From positions 2,790,001 through 2,854,000 of the forward strand of contig NZ_CP034767.1 in NCBI RefSeq assembly GCF_004005995.1: a stretch of 64,000 bases of DNA, written 5' to 3'. The stretch is from Devosia sp. 1566 (lineage in GTDB: Bacteria > Pseudomonadota > Alphaproteobacteria > Rhizobiales > Devosiaceae). Positions 8,361 through 16,737 of the stretch are shown here, in pieces; the stretch's first letter is position 1, and each line of letters begins with the position of its first letter. Below the pieces are notes generated by a model. That model was not told where the DNA came from. It did not search any database and saw only the letters and a list, made by a program, of their open reading frames with translations. Position numbers and translations under genes: made by a program.

Positions 8361-10816
8361 TCCGCTGCCCTCCGCGCCGGTTCAGCCGCCAATTTGTCGG
8401 GATCGAAATCATCAACCCGCACCGCGCGTTCCGTCGCCGCGTCGGCTGCACGCATGATACCCGCTTCATTGTCGTTGAGAACGCCCGCCGCTACCGCATC
8501 GGCAATGGCGTCGCGGTCGAGCCGGCGCTCAATCACCCCCTTGCGGGCGGCCTTGACGAACCGCGCCTCGATCTCCTCGGCCTCGGTGACCTTAAGCAGC
8601 GCATCTTCCAGCACGCCCGTGACATCATCGGGGTCCATCGACACATAGGCGCCCGTGGTCATGCGGTCGCGGAACTGGCCGGGCTGCAGCACGGCGCGGG
8701 CATACCGGTTGTTCACCCGATCCGCTGCCGGGCGGGCATGCCGCCCCAGCGGAAAGCACAATACCCGCAGCGCATTAGCCATGACCCGATTGGGGAAATT
8801 GGCGAATACCTCGCCGAACTTGCCCTCAAGGGCAGCAATGCGATCCGCCATGATCGCATCCACCAGTCCCCGATCTTCGGCCAGCCGCCCCTCATCCTCG
8901 AAGCGCTTGAGCACCGCTGACATCAGGTAAAGCTCGCTCAAAATATCGGCCATGCGGCCCGACAGCTGCTGCTTGGCCTTGAGCGCGCCACCCAGCGACA
9001 CCGTGGTCCAGTCCGCCACCAGCGCAAAGCACTGGCTGTAGCGATGCAGCTGCCGATACCAGCGACCCGCCTCATGCTCGGCCGGGCTCGAAGCAAAGGC
9101 CCCGTTCGTCATCCCATGGAGGAAACTCGCCACAATATTGCGCAGCATGAAGCTGGTATGCCCGCCAAAAGCCCGGTCGAACTGCCCGAGCCCCTGCGGC
9201 CGATCGGGGTTCTGCACCGCCTGGATTTCGCGATACAGGAACGGATGCGCCCGTAGCACGCCTTGTGCGAACGTCATCAGCGTGCGGGTCAGGATATTGG
9301 CCCCTTCGACGGTGATGGCGACCGGCGTCGCCATATAGGCGCCAAACAAATAGTTGCTCGGCCCGTCCTGGATCGCCCGGCCCCCGTGAATATCGAAGGC
9401 ATCATCGATGGTGTCGCGCATCGCCTCGGTGGTCCGATATTTCAGCAGCGCCGAAATCACCGCCGGCCGCTGGCCTTCATCCACCATGGAGGCTGTCAGC
9501 CGCCGCGAGGCTTCATAGGTATAGGCGTTCTTGACCATCCGCCCCAGCGGCTCGGCCACCCCTTCCATCGCGCCCACCGGCATGCCGAACTGGCGCCGAA
9601 TGCGCGCATAGGCGGAGGTCACCCGCAGGCTTTGCTTGATCGAGATCGTGCCAATGGCCGGCAGCGAGATCGCCCGCCCCGTGGACAGGCATTCCATCAG
9701 CATGCGCCAGCCTTGCCCGGCATAGGCCGTGCCCCCGATCAGGAAATCGAGCGGAATAAACACGTCCTTGCCCGTGGTCGGCCCGTTCATGAAGGCCTGC
9801 CGCGAGGGATAATGGCGCCGCCCGATCTCCACCCCGAGGTGGTCCGAAGGCACCAGCGCCAGCGTGATGCCGATATGCTCGCCCTTCCCTAGCAGGTTCT
9901 CGGGATCCTTGAGGATGAAAGCGAGGCCCAGCAGCGTTGCTACGGGCGCGAGCGTAATATAGCGCTTGTCCCAGGACAGGCGCACCCCCAACACTTCGCG
10001 CCCCTCATGCATGCCCTTGGTGACGACGCCGATATCGCGCATCCCCCCGGCATCGGAGCCCGAATGCACGCCCGTCAGCGCAAAGCACGGCACTTCGAGC
10101 CCCGTCGCCAGCCGCCGGAGATAGCGCTCCTTCTGCTCAGGCGTGCCATATTTTTCCAGCAACTCGCCCGGCCCCAGCGAATTGGGCACCATCACCGTGA
10201 TCCCCGCCGCCACCGAGCGGCTGGCGATCTTGGACACGATCATGGATTGCGCCTGCGCCGAAAACCCAAGGCCACCATGCTCCTTGGCGATCAGCATGCC
10301 AAAGAACCGGTTGTCCTTGAGGAACTGCCACACCTCGGGCGACAGATCCGCTAGATTGTGCCGCGCTTCCCAGTCATTGATCATCGAGCACACCTGCTCG
10401 GTGGGCCCATCCAGAAATGCCTGCTCTTCCACGCTCAGGGTCAGTGGGCGGATGGCGGTCAGCTTGTTCCAGTCCGGCCGCCCCGAAAACAGCTCCGCAT
10501 CCCACCCGACAGTGCCGGCATCGAGCGCTTCCTGCTCGGTACGCGAGACGCGCGGCAACATGGATTTGACCAGCCCATAAAGCGGGCGCATCACCACGGC
10601 CTTGCGGATCGGCGCCAGGCTCAACAGCAGCAGCACGATCCCGGGCAGCAGCGCCAGCACCAGCCCCGCGCCCGTCAGCCGATAACCGACTTCGAGATCG
10701 ATGCCCGACATCAGCCCGATCACGAGGGCCGCCACGCCCCATTGCCAGAGCGGCGCTTCGCGGATGGCCAGCACGGCGATGGCGACCAGGGACAGCACAA
10801 TCAGCAACAACGCCAC
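8357..10816 (-). CDS. fadE: Acyl-CoA dehydrogenase FadE
   Basis: FAD enzyme for the first oxidation of long-chain acyl-CoA. With the GTG start at 10816 it is 819 residues, close to E. coli FadE (814); AAGGAG lies eight bases upstream, and the longer reading from 10903 has no family support. The N-terminus carries three hydrophobic segments within residues 2-70, as in FadE, then the signature LPRVSRTEQEALDAG (about 80-95), a central acyl-CoA dehydrogenase core and the FadE-specific C-terminal domain (DUF1974). First gene of fadE-fadB-fadI-small ORF; a LiuR-like box lies 60 bp upstream. Confidence 0.93.
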   Translation of the reverse strand: MALLLIVLSLVAIAVLAIREAPLWQWGVAALVIGLMSGIDLEVGYRLTGAGLVLALLPGIVLLLLSLAPIRKAVVMRPLYGLVKSMLPRVSRTEQEALDAGTVGWDAELFSGRPDWNKLTAIRPLTLSVEEQAFLDGPTEQVCSMINDWEARHNLADLSPEVWQFLKDNRFFGMLIAKEHGGLGFSAQAQSMIVSKIASRSVAAGITVMVPNSLGPGELLEKYGTPEQKERYLRRLATGLEVPCFALTGVHSGSDAGGMRDIGVVTKGMHEGREVLGVRLSWDKRYITLAPVATLLGLAFILKDPENLLGKGEHIGITLALVPSDHLGVEIGRRHYPSRQAFMNGPTTGKDVFIPLDFLIGGTAYAGQGWRMLMECLSTGRAISLPAIGTISIKQSLRVTSAYARIRRQFGMPVGAMEGVAEPLGRMVKNAYTYEASRRLTASMVDEGQRPAVISALLKYRTTEAMRDTIDDAFDIHGGRAIQDGPSNYLFGAYMATPVAITVEGANILTRTLMTFAQGVLRAHPFLYREIQAVQNPDRPQGLGQFDRAFGGHTSFMLRNIVASFLHGMTNGAFASSPAEHEAGRWYRQLHRYSQCFALVADWTTVSLGGALKAKQQLSGRMADILSELYLMSAVLKRFEDEGRLAEDRGLVDAIMADRIAALEGKFGEVFANFPNRVMANALRVLCFPLGRHARPAADRVNNRYARAVLQPGQFRDRMTTGAYVSMDPDDVTGVLEDALLKVTEAEEIEARFVKAARKGVIERRLDRDAIADAVAAGVLNDNEAGIMRAADAATERAVRVDDFDPDKLAAEPARRAAE

Positions 10817-10875
10817 GGCAACATCTCCTTGAGGCACACCCGCAACCATCGGGCACCTAACCACTCTAACCAGCC

Positions 10876-10890
10876 TTACGTAAACGTCAA
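10876..10890. promoter_or_regulatory. LiuR-like operator, fadE side
   Basis: TTACGTAAACGTCAA; its complement TTGACGTTTACGTAA aligns with the second box at 10949 (consensus TTGACGYTWACGTAA). It sits 60 bp before the fadE start in the divergent fadE/fadD gap. The MerR-type gene co-transcribed with fadD is the natural candidate regulator. I recall ACGT-rich palindromes for LiuR-type MerR regulators, but have not checked. Confidence 0.55.
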
Positions 10891-10948
10891 CTCCGCGCCC
10901 CATGCGTAGAGCGCCTGCGCTGCAGCGTTCAAAAACCCGGGCAATTGT

Positions 10949-10963
10949 TTGACGCTAACGTAA
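10949..10963. promoter_or_regulatory. LiuR-like operator, fadD side
   Basis: TTGACGCTAACGTAA matches the complement of the box at 10876 at 14 of 15 positions. It lies 98 bp upstream of the acyl-CoA synthetase start. Two near-identical palindromes in one divergent intergenic region imply co-regulation of both fad transcripts by one dimeric repressor. Confidence 0.55.
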
Positions 10964-11060
10964 ACCCATGGGATAAACTGCCGGGCAAACAGGCGCCCTA
11001 AGCGGGCTCGCCTACCCGCAAGCGGGCACGCACCCGCGGGACGGCAGGAGGAAAACAGCA

Positions 11061-12782
11061 ATGGATATGGTCAATCCCGAGCCGGGACCGCTTCGCCCCT
11101 GGATTGCCAATTATCCCGAGGGCATCCGCTGGGATATCACCATCGATACCCGCCCCGTCCATGAACAGGTGCTGGCCGGCTGCGCCAAGAACCCTTCCGC
11201 CGTCGCGCTCGACTTCCTGGGGGGCACCACCAGTTTCGGCGAACTGGCCAAAAGCATCATCGCCCTGGCTGGCGCCTTGCAGCACCAGTTCGGCATCGGC
11301 AAGGGCAGTCGCGTCGCGCTGATGCTGCCCAACACGCCCTTTTATCCCATCGCCTATTACGCCGTGCTGCGCGCCGGCGGCACCGTGGTCAACTGCAACC
11401 CGCTTTATACGGTCCCCGAGCTCAGCCACATCATGGCCAATGCCGGCGCCGAGCTGATGATCACGCTCGATCTCAAGCAGATCTTTGACAAGGCCGAGGC
11501 CCTCGCCGCATCGGGCCACGTCAAATCGCTGGTCGTCTGCCACTTCCCCGAAGCGCTGCCGCTCGCCAAGCGCGTCCTCTATTCGATCGCCAAGCGCAAG
11601 GACCTGGCCGACCTCAAGCGCTCCCCTGCGCGCGATCGCATCACCACGCTCAACAAACTGCTTGCCCGCCGCGAAACCCCGGACGCGGTGGTCATCGACC
11701 CCGAGCGCGACATTGCCGTCCAGCAATATACCGGCGGCACCACCGGCCTGCCCAAGGGCGCACTCCTGACCCACGCCAATATCTCGGCCAATATGAGCCA
11801 GATCGACAAATGGGGCTGCGAGCTGTTCTACCCGCCCTCCAAGGTCGTAGCCGTCCTGCCCTTTTTCCACATCTTCGCCATGACGGCCTGCATGAACGTG
11901 CCCCTCTGCAACGGCACCCCAGTCATCATGCTGCCCCGCTTCGAGCTCAAGGCGCTGCTGGACCTCTTCACCCGCACCAAGGCCAATGTCCTGCCCGCGG
12001 TACCGACGCTGCTGGCGGCCCTCGGGCGCTCCTCTCCCGTCAAGCCCGAACAGCTGGCAAGCCTGCAGGTCGCCATTTCCGGCGGCGCCCCGCTCAGCAA
12101 CGAAGTGCGCGCGCAATTTTCCACCAAGTCCAAGGCCCTCCTGGCCGAAGGCTACGGTCTCACGGAGGCCTCGCCCGTCGTGTGCTGCGCCGCGCTGCGC
12201 GTTCCCTCCAAGCCCATGAGCATCGGCATGCCGCTGCCCGCCACCGATATCCGCTTTGTCGATGTCGATAGCGGCGAGCTCGTGGGCCCCGGGGTCGATG
12301 GTGAATTGCAGGTCAAGGGCCCCCAGGTCATGGTCGGCTATTACAATGACCCCGAAGCGGACGCGCAGGCCTTCAGCGATGGCTGGCTGCGCACCGGCGA
12401 TGTCGGCCATATCGATGAAGACGGCTATGTGTTCCTCGTGGACCGCATCAAGGACCTCGTCATCTGCTCGGGCTTCAATGTGTATCCGCGGGTCATCGAG
12501 GAAGCCCTGCTCACTCATCCCGCGGTCGAGGAAACCAGCGTCATCGGCGCCCCGGACCCTTATCGCGGCGAGGCCCCTGTCGCCTTCGTCAAGCTCCAGT
12601 CCGGCCAAACCGCGACCGAAGCCGAGCTCAAGCACTTCCTCACCGATCGCCTCAACAAGATCGAGCTGCCGCGCGAGATCATCTTCAAGGATGAATTGCC
12701 CAAAACCCTGATCGGCAAGCTTTCCAAGAAGGAACTGCGCGCCGAATACGCCAAAAGCCATCCCGGGTCGGCGAGCAAATGA
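11061..12782 (+). CDS. fadD: Long-chain fatty acyl-CoA synthetase (AMP-binding), FadD-like
   Basis: Activates fatty acids with ATP and CoA, feeding the divergent beta-oxidation operon. In 573 residues I see the adenylate P-loop YTGGTTGLPKG (223-233), the A5-type GYGLTEASPV, the A7 stretch GWLRTGDVGHIDEDGY, the hinge RIKDLVICSGFNVYP and the C-terminal catalytic lysine K553 in LIGKLSK. AGGAGG precedes the ATG. The stop overlaps the start of the MerR gene (ATGA), so enzyme and regulator are co-translated. Chain-length preference cannot be read from sequence. Confidence 0.9.
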   Translation: MDMVNPEPGPLRPWIANYPEGIRWDITIDTRPVHEQVLAGCAKNPSAVALDFLGGTTSFGELAKSIIALAGALQHQFGIGKGSRVALMLPNTPFYPIAYYAVLRAGGTVVNCNPLYTVPELSHIMANAGAELMITLDLKQIFDKAEALAASGHVKSLVVCHFPEALPLAKRVLYSIAKRKDLADLKRSPARDRITTLNKLLARRETPDAVVIDPERDIAVQQYTGGTTGLPKGALLTHANISANMSQIDKWGCELFYPPSKVVAVLPFFHIFAMTACMNVPLCNGTPVIMLPRFELKALLDLFTRTKANVLPAVPTLLAALGRSSPVKPEQLASLQVAISGGAPLSNEVRAQFSTKSKALLAEGYGLTEASPVVCCAALRVPSKPMSIGMPLPATDIRFVDVDSGELVGPGVDGELQVKGPQVMVGYYNDPEADAQAFSDGWLRTGDVGHIDEDGYVFLVDRIKDLVICSGFNVYPRVIEEALLTHPAVEETSVIGAPDPYRGEAPVAFVKLQSGQTATEAELKHFLTDRLNKIELPREIIFKDELPKTLIGKLSKKELRAEYAKSHPGSASK

Positions 12783-13168
12783 ACCGCGCCGAACCAGAAA
12801 ACCGCGATCTCTTCGCCATCGCCGATCTCGCGCGCGAATTCGGCATTTCCACGCGCGCCATCCGCTTCTACGAAGCCAAGGGCCTGCTCGCGCCCGAACG
12901 CGTCGGCGCCGCTCGCATCTTCCGCCGTCGCGACCGGGCCCGCCTGATCCTGATCCTGCGCGGCAAGCGCCTCGGCTTTTCCCTGCGCGATATCTCTGAC
13001 TATCTCAGCCTCTACGATGCCGACCGCAACGAGCAGCTGCATCTGCTCGCCGGCAAGGTCGAGCAACGCCTCGCCTCCCTCGAACAACAGCGCGCCGACC
13101 TCGAACTCACCATCGCCGAACTGCGCGAAATCAAGCAGCTCGCCGAGGAGCGGCTGCACAAGCGCTGA
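12779..13168 (+). CDS. MerR-family transcriptional regulator, LiuR-like
   Basis: A 129-residue regulator with a MerR helix-turn-helix at residues 12-31 (FAIADLAREFGISTRAIRFY), a wing region up to about 72 and a dimerising coiled coil from 84 to 126. There are no metal-binding cysteines, which fits the branch that controls fatty-acid and branched-chain amino-acid catabolism (LiuR) and not metal sensors. It overlaps fadD by ATGA, and two matching palindromes lie in the fadE/fadD divergent promoter. Ligand is probably an acyl-CoA or pathway intermediate, by analogy. Confidence 0.8.
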   Translation: MNRAEPENRDLFAIADLAREFGISTRAIRFYEAKGLLAPERVGAARIFRRRDRARLILILRGKRLGFSLRDISDYLSLYDADRNEQLHLLAGKVEQRLASLEQQRADLELTIAELREIKQLAEERLHKR

Positions 13169-13178
13169 GTTGAATTTT

Positions 13179-13196
13179 TGTACGTAAGTGCGTACA
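13179..13196. promoter_or_regulatory. Operator palindrome of the yefM-yoeB module
   Basis: TGTACG-taagtg-CGTACA is a perfect 6-bp inverted repeat, 21 bases before the antitoxin start and only 10 bases after the MerR gene stop. It resembles the TGTACA-type sites that YefM antitoxins bind in other bacteria (from memory), so it probably mediates autorepression. Confidence 0.6.
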
Positions 13197-13217
13197 TTAA
13201 GGGCAAGGAGAAGTCCC

Positions 13218-13472
13218 ATGCGCGCCAAATCCATTTCCGATTTCCGCAAAAACATCGCCGCCGACATTGATGCAGTGGTGACCGACCTCGAGCCCTTGAT
13301 CGTCACCCGCAACGGCGGCAAGCCGCCGGTCGTGGTCATGTCACTGGAGGAATTTGAATCCTGGAAGGAAACTATTCACCTTTCCAGCACCCAGGCTAAT
13401 GCCGATCGGCTGGCCCAGGGGAATGCCGATTTCGAAGCGGGCCGCGGCATCAGTACCGACTGGCCTGAATGA
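13218..13472 (+). CDS. yefM: YefM-family antitoxin (Phd/YefM)
   Basis: 84-residue antitoxin of a type II module. The N-terminus MRAKSISDFRKNIAADID is the Phd/YefM DNA-binding fold, followed by the LEPLIVTRNGGKPPVVVMS core, and a flexible C-terminus that should wrap the toxin. ATG 13218 has AAGGAG eight bases upstream; an earlier start at 13188 lies inside the operator. The stop overlaps the toxin start by ATGA. Confidence 0.9.
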   Translation: MRAKSISDFRKNIAADIDAVVTDLEPLIVTRNGGKPPVVVMSLEEFESWKETIHLSSTQANADRLAQGNADFEAGRGISTDWPE

Positions 13473-13732
13473 GGCTCCTCTTCACCGAGCCGGGTTGGGA
13501 TGACTATCAGTATTGGCAGGCCAATGATCCAGATACGCTGGCCAAGGTCAACGAGCTGATCAAAGATTGCCGCCGCTCGCCATTTTCAGGCATCGGCAAA
13601 CCCGAGCCCCTAAAGGGCAACTACAAGGGCTGGTGGTCACGCCGCGTCACCCAGGAGCACCGACTGGTCTACCGCGTCGAGGCCGACGTCTTGTGGATCA
13701 ACCAGTGCCGCTTCCACTACGACCGGCGCTGA
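13469..13732 (+). CDS. yoeB: YoeB-family mRNA endoribonuclease toxin
   Basis: 87 residues, colinear with E. coli YoeB. The catalytic residues fall at the same positions: E46 (GKPEPLK), R65 (EHRLVY), H83 and Y84 (RFHY). It should cleave ribosome-bound mRNA when YefM is degraded. All active-site residues are intact, so the toxin is probably functional. Coupled to the antitoxin by a 4-base overlap. Confidence 0.93.
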   Translation: MRLLFTEPGWDDYQYWQANDPDTLAKVNELIKDCRRSPFSGIGKPEPLKGNYKGWWSRRVTQEHRLVYRVEADVLWINQCRFHYDRR

Positions 13733-13745
13733 CGATCTGGCGCCG

Positions 13746-14042
13746 CTAACTCCCGCCCCGCGGCTTGACGTTCTTGGTCAACAGATCCGGCTTTTTCGGC
13801 TTCACCCAGCCTTTGGGTGGCTGGCGCACCGGCACATGCGTCCCCAGGCCCATCGCGCCCGGCGGCGGCTGTCCCACGGTAACCGTGCCCTCGCCCTCCT
13901 CGCCCGGAGCACCACCCTCTCCCTTGAGCCGGGCAATCTCATTGCGCAGCCGAGCGGCTTCCTCGAAGTCCATCGCTTCCGCTGCCGCCTGCATCTGCGC
14001 TTCCAGCGCCAACAGCCGCTGGTGATTGGATCGTGATGACAT
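13746..14042 (-). CDS. Small UVR-motif protein
   Basis: 98 residues. Residues 8-40 form a UVR (UvrB/UvrC interaction) helical hairpin with the DFEEAARLRNEI core at 25-36. The rest is a proline/glycine-rich tail ending in a basic segment (WVKPKKPDLLTKNVKPRGG). It is not an excinuclease subunit, although such proteins are often misnamed so. The ATG at 14042 is preferred; the longer reading runs through a dispersed palindrome. It lies downstream of the lig gene, with the palindrome between. Confidence 0.7.
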   Translation of the reverse strand: MSSRSNHQRLLALEAQMQAAAEAMDFEEAARLRNEIARLKGEGGAPGEEGEGTVTVGQPPPGAMGLGTHVPVRQPPKGWVKPKKPDLLTKNVKPRGGS

Positions 14043-14072
14043 GTTTTTCCGCCCTTTTCTCCCACGCACTGC

Positions 14073-14110
14073 TGTCACCCCGGCCTTGAGCCGGGGTCCA
14101 TCCGTAGATG
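14073..14110. repeat. Dispersed palindromic element, family 2
   Basis: GTCACCCCGGCcttgaGCCGGGGTCCATC-type unit with a 7-bp perfect stem (14078-14096). The same unit occurs at 25437 and 25685, and a degenerate stem at 36942. It sits between the lig stop and the UVR gene. Such elements are widespread in alphaproteobacterial genomes. Confidence 0.75.
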
Positions 14111-14128
14111 CCAGCATTATACAACCGC

Positions 14129-15706
14129 TCAAGTCGCCTCGATAAACACCGCCATATCTTCAAGTGTCGCCGCTTCGCTTGCCGGCTTGTCCCAGCGAAT
14201 GCGGTTGATGCGCGGAAACCGCAGCGCCACCCCCGATTTGTGCCGCGTCGATTCCTGCGCCGAGTCGAACGCCACCTCGAACACCAGCTCCTTACGCACC
14301 TCGCGCACTGGCCCGAAGCTTTGCAGCGTATTGGTGCGGATCCACTTGTCGAGTTGTTTGAGTTCCTCGTCGGTGAACCCGAAATAGGCCTTGCCGATCG
14401 GCACGATCTCATTGCCTTTCCACACCCCGAATGTGTAGTCCGAATAAAACGAAGAGCGCTTGCCGTGCCCGCGCTGGGCGTACATCAGAATGGCATCGAC
14501 CACATTGGGATCGCGCTTCCACTTGAACCAATAGCCCTTTGGTCGCCCCGGCAGATAGGGCGAGGTCCTGAGCTTGAGCATCACGCCTTCATGGCCGTGC
14601 TGGTCCGCCCCTTCGCGCCTTTGCTGCGCCAGGTCCTCCCAGTCGGTGAACGGCAGCACCGGCGACAAATCCAGCCGCGTTTGCGGGTTGGCCTCGAGCC
14701 ACCGCTCCAGCCGTGCCCGCCGCTCGGTCCAGGGCAGCCCCCTAATGTCCTCGCGCCCATCGAACAGGATATCGTAGACGCGGATAAAGGCCGGCGATTC
14801 CTTGAGGTGCTTGGCGCTCGCCACTTTCTTGTTGAGCCGCTGCTGCAAATCGTTGAACGAGCCCGCCTCGAAATCGCGCCCCACCAGCAATTCCCCGTCC
14901 AGCACCGCCTGCCCGTTCACATTCTCCACGATGTCGGGAAAGGCGGCCGCAATATCGTCGCCAGTGCGCGAAAACAGCGATGCCGTGCCCGGGCCCAGCA
15001 CCAGTTGCACGCGGATGCCGTCCCACTTCCACTCCGCCGAAAAATCCTCGGGCTGGAAGCGGGTCAGATCCTTTTCCTCATCGATCGGATTGCTCAGCAT
15101 CAGCGGGTGGAACCGCGCGGCATGATCGATATCGGGCCGTTCGGCCTCCCCGCTCAGCCAGGCAAAGAGCTCGGTATAGGGCACCTGCAGCCCGTGCCAG
15201 ACTTCCTCGATTTCCTGCAGCGGCACCCCGCTCATTTCGGCAAGAGCTGTCTTGGCCAGCCGCGCCGACACCCCGATCCGCAGCGCTCCCGTCGCAAGCT
15301 TCACCACCGCCCAGCGCTCATTGATCCCCGCCCGCGTCAGCAGCGCCGCGATCAGCTTGGGCAATTCGCTCTTGGAGGTGGTGTTGAACAATTCGATCAG
15401 GTCGGTGAGCGACGGCAACTCGCCCTCGCCGCCATGATGGGGCCAGATCAGCGCGATGGTTTCCCCCAGATCCCCGACATAATCGTAGCTCATGGCGAAC
15501 AGCACGGGATCGACTTCGCGCAGCACGATGTCCTTGAGCAGCGCCGGCTTCACATTGCGAAAGGTCAGCGCCCCCGTCAGCACTGCCAGCGCAAAGCCGC
15601 GATCAGGGTCGGGGGTTTCCCGGAAATACTGCGTCAGCGCCTCGATCTTGCGATTGCGCGAGGGCGTCAGCGCCAGCAGTTCCAGCAATTGGGCAAAGCG
15701 CTTCAT
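14129..15706 (-). CDS. ATP-dependent DNA ligase of the ligase-associated damage-response group
   Basis: 525 residues: an N-terminal helical DNA-binding domain (1-200), the adenylation domain with motif I EWKWDGIR and nucleophile K227, motif III-like LDGELLVG (269-276), motif IV EGVMLKL, motif V WFKWKR, and an OB-fold C-terminus. This is the architecture of the bacterial ligase found next to an MBL exonuclease, a Lhr-type helicase and a phosphoesterase. Here the start overlaps the exonuclease stop by ATGA, so the two are translated together; the helicase and phosphoesterase are not adjacent. Seals nicks in a repair pathway distinct from NAD ligase LigA. Confidence 0.9.
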   Translation of the reverse strand: MKRFAQLLELLALTPSRNRKIEALTQYFRETPDPDRGFALAVLTGALTFRNVKPALLKDIVLREVDPVLFAMSYDYVGDLGETIALIWPHHGGEGELPSLTDLIELFNTTSKSELPKLIAALLTRAGINERWAVVKLATGALRIGVSARLAKTALAEMSGVPLQEIEEVWHGLQVPYTELFAWLSGEAERPDIDHAARFHPLMLSNPIDEEKDLTRFQPEDFSAEWKWDGIRVQLVLGPGTASLFSRTGDDIAAAFPDIVENVNGQAVLDGELLVGRDFEAGSFNDLQQRLNKKVASAKHLKESPAFIRVYDILFDGREDIRGLPWTERRARLERWLEANPQTRLDLSPVLPFTDWEDLAQQRREGADQHGHEGVMLKLRTSPYLPGRPKGYWFKWKRDPNVVDAILMYAQRGHGKRSSFYSDYTFGVWKGNEIVPIGKAYFGFTDEELKQLDKWIRTNTLQSFGPVREVRKELVFEVAFDSAQESTRHKSGVALRFPRINRIRWDKPASEAATLEDMAVFIEAT

Positions 15707-16704
15707 TCCTCGCCCTCCCCGCCATCATCCTCAAAGCCCTGGATGTTGAGCGGCTCGGCCTCCAGCCCCTGCTGGCGGCACCAATACACCAGCGCATCCT
15801 CGCGACCATGCGTCACCCACACGGTCTGCGCTTCGGTCTCGTGGATGGTCTGACCCAGCTCGCCCCAGTCGCAATGGTCCGAAATCACCAGCGGCAATTC
15901 CACCAGCGCCTGACGCGCCCGCTGCTTGACGCTCATCCAGCCTGAAGCCTGGCAGGTCACAGGATCGGGAAAGCGCCGGCTCCAGCGGTCGCGAATGGCC
16001 GAAGGCGGCGCAATCACGATCGCGCCGGCCAGCTCCGCCTTGGCCACGCCCGTTGCCGGGCGCAGATCCCCCAGTGGCACGCCAAGCTCTTCATAGAGTG
16101 CACAAAGCCGGATCATCGCCCCATGCAGATAGATCGGCGCGTCATAGCCAGCATCGCGCAGCAGCCCGATCACCCGCTGCGCCTTGCCCAAGGCATAGCA
16201 GCCGATCAGATGCGCCCGCTCGGGGTTCTTGCGCACCGAATTGAGCAGCCGCCCGATCTCGGTTTGCGGCTTGGGATGCTGGAACACCGGCAGCCCGAAG
16301 GTCGCCTCCGTCACCAGCAGGTCGCAGGGCACCAACTCATAAGGCTGCGCCGTCCGATCGGCGAGCCGCTTATAGTCCCCCGTCACCACCACGCGCTGTC
16401 CATCCTGCTCGATCAGCACCTGCGCGCTCCCCAGGATGTGCCCTGCCGGATAAAAGGTGATCCTGATGTCGTCGACCACAAGCGGCTCGCCAAAAGGCAG
16501 CGCCTGGAACTGGTCCGCGCAATCCTCGCCATAGCGCACCTTCATGATGGCGATCGTGTCGGGCGTGGCCAGCACCGCTCCATGCCCCGCTCGCGCATGG
16601 TCGGCATGGCCATGGGTAATGATCGCCCGCGCCTTGGGCGTGGACGGATCGATAAAGGCATCGATGGCCCGAAGATGGAGGTTCTTGTCGAGGATCTGCG
16701 GCAT
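15703..16704 (-). CDS. Ligase-associated DNA exonuclease (metallo-beta-lactamase/beta-CASP-type)
   Basis: 333 residues with the metal-binding motif HGHADH (31-36), the GDYKRL and ATFGLP segments and a C-terminal beta-CASP-like region (VISDHCDWGEL, VTHGRED). The family resects DNA 3' to 5' and is encoded with a dedicated ATP-dependent ligase, as here by a 4-base overlap. Acts in the cytoplasm on damaged DNA. The start ATG at 16704 gives the usual MPQIL-type N-terminus. Confidence 0.88.
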   Translation of the reverse strand: MPQILDKNLHLRAIDAFIDPSTPKARAIITHGHADHARAGHGAVLATPDTIAIMKVRYGEDCADQFQALPFGEPLVVDDIRITFYPAGHILGSAQVLIEQDGQRVVVTGDYKRLADRTAQPYELVPCDLLVTEATFGLPVFQHPKPQTEIGRLLNSVRKNPERAHLIGCYALGKAQRVIGLLRDAGYDAPIYLHGAMIRLCALYEELGVPLGDLRPATGVAKAELAGAIVIAPPSAIRDRWSRRFPDPVTCQASGWMSVKQRARQALVELPLVISDHCDWGELGQTIHETEAQTVWVTHGREDALVYWCRQQGLEAEPLNIQGFEDDGGEGEE

Positions 16705-16737
16705 GGTAGCTGCCTAACGCCCCAACCCTCGCGAGGT

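Noticed and set aside
6171..8648. 825-residue plus-strand ORF opposite fadB and fadE
   Set aside because: Mirror frame of two well-supported genes; His/Pro/Arg-rich with no motifs.
10998..12761. 587-residue minus-strand ORF opposite fadD
   Set aside because: Antisense to a gene with complete AMP-binding motifs; no domain.
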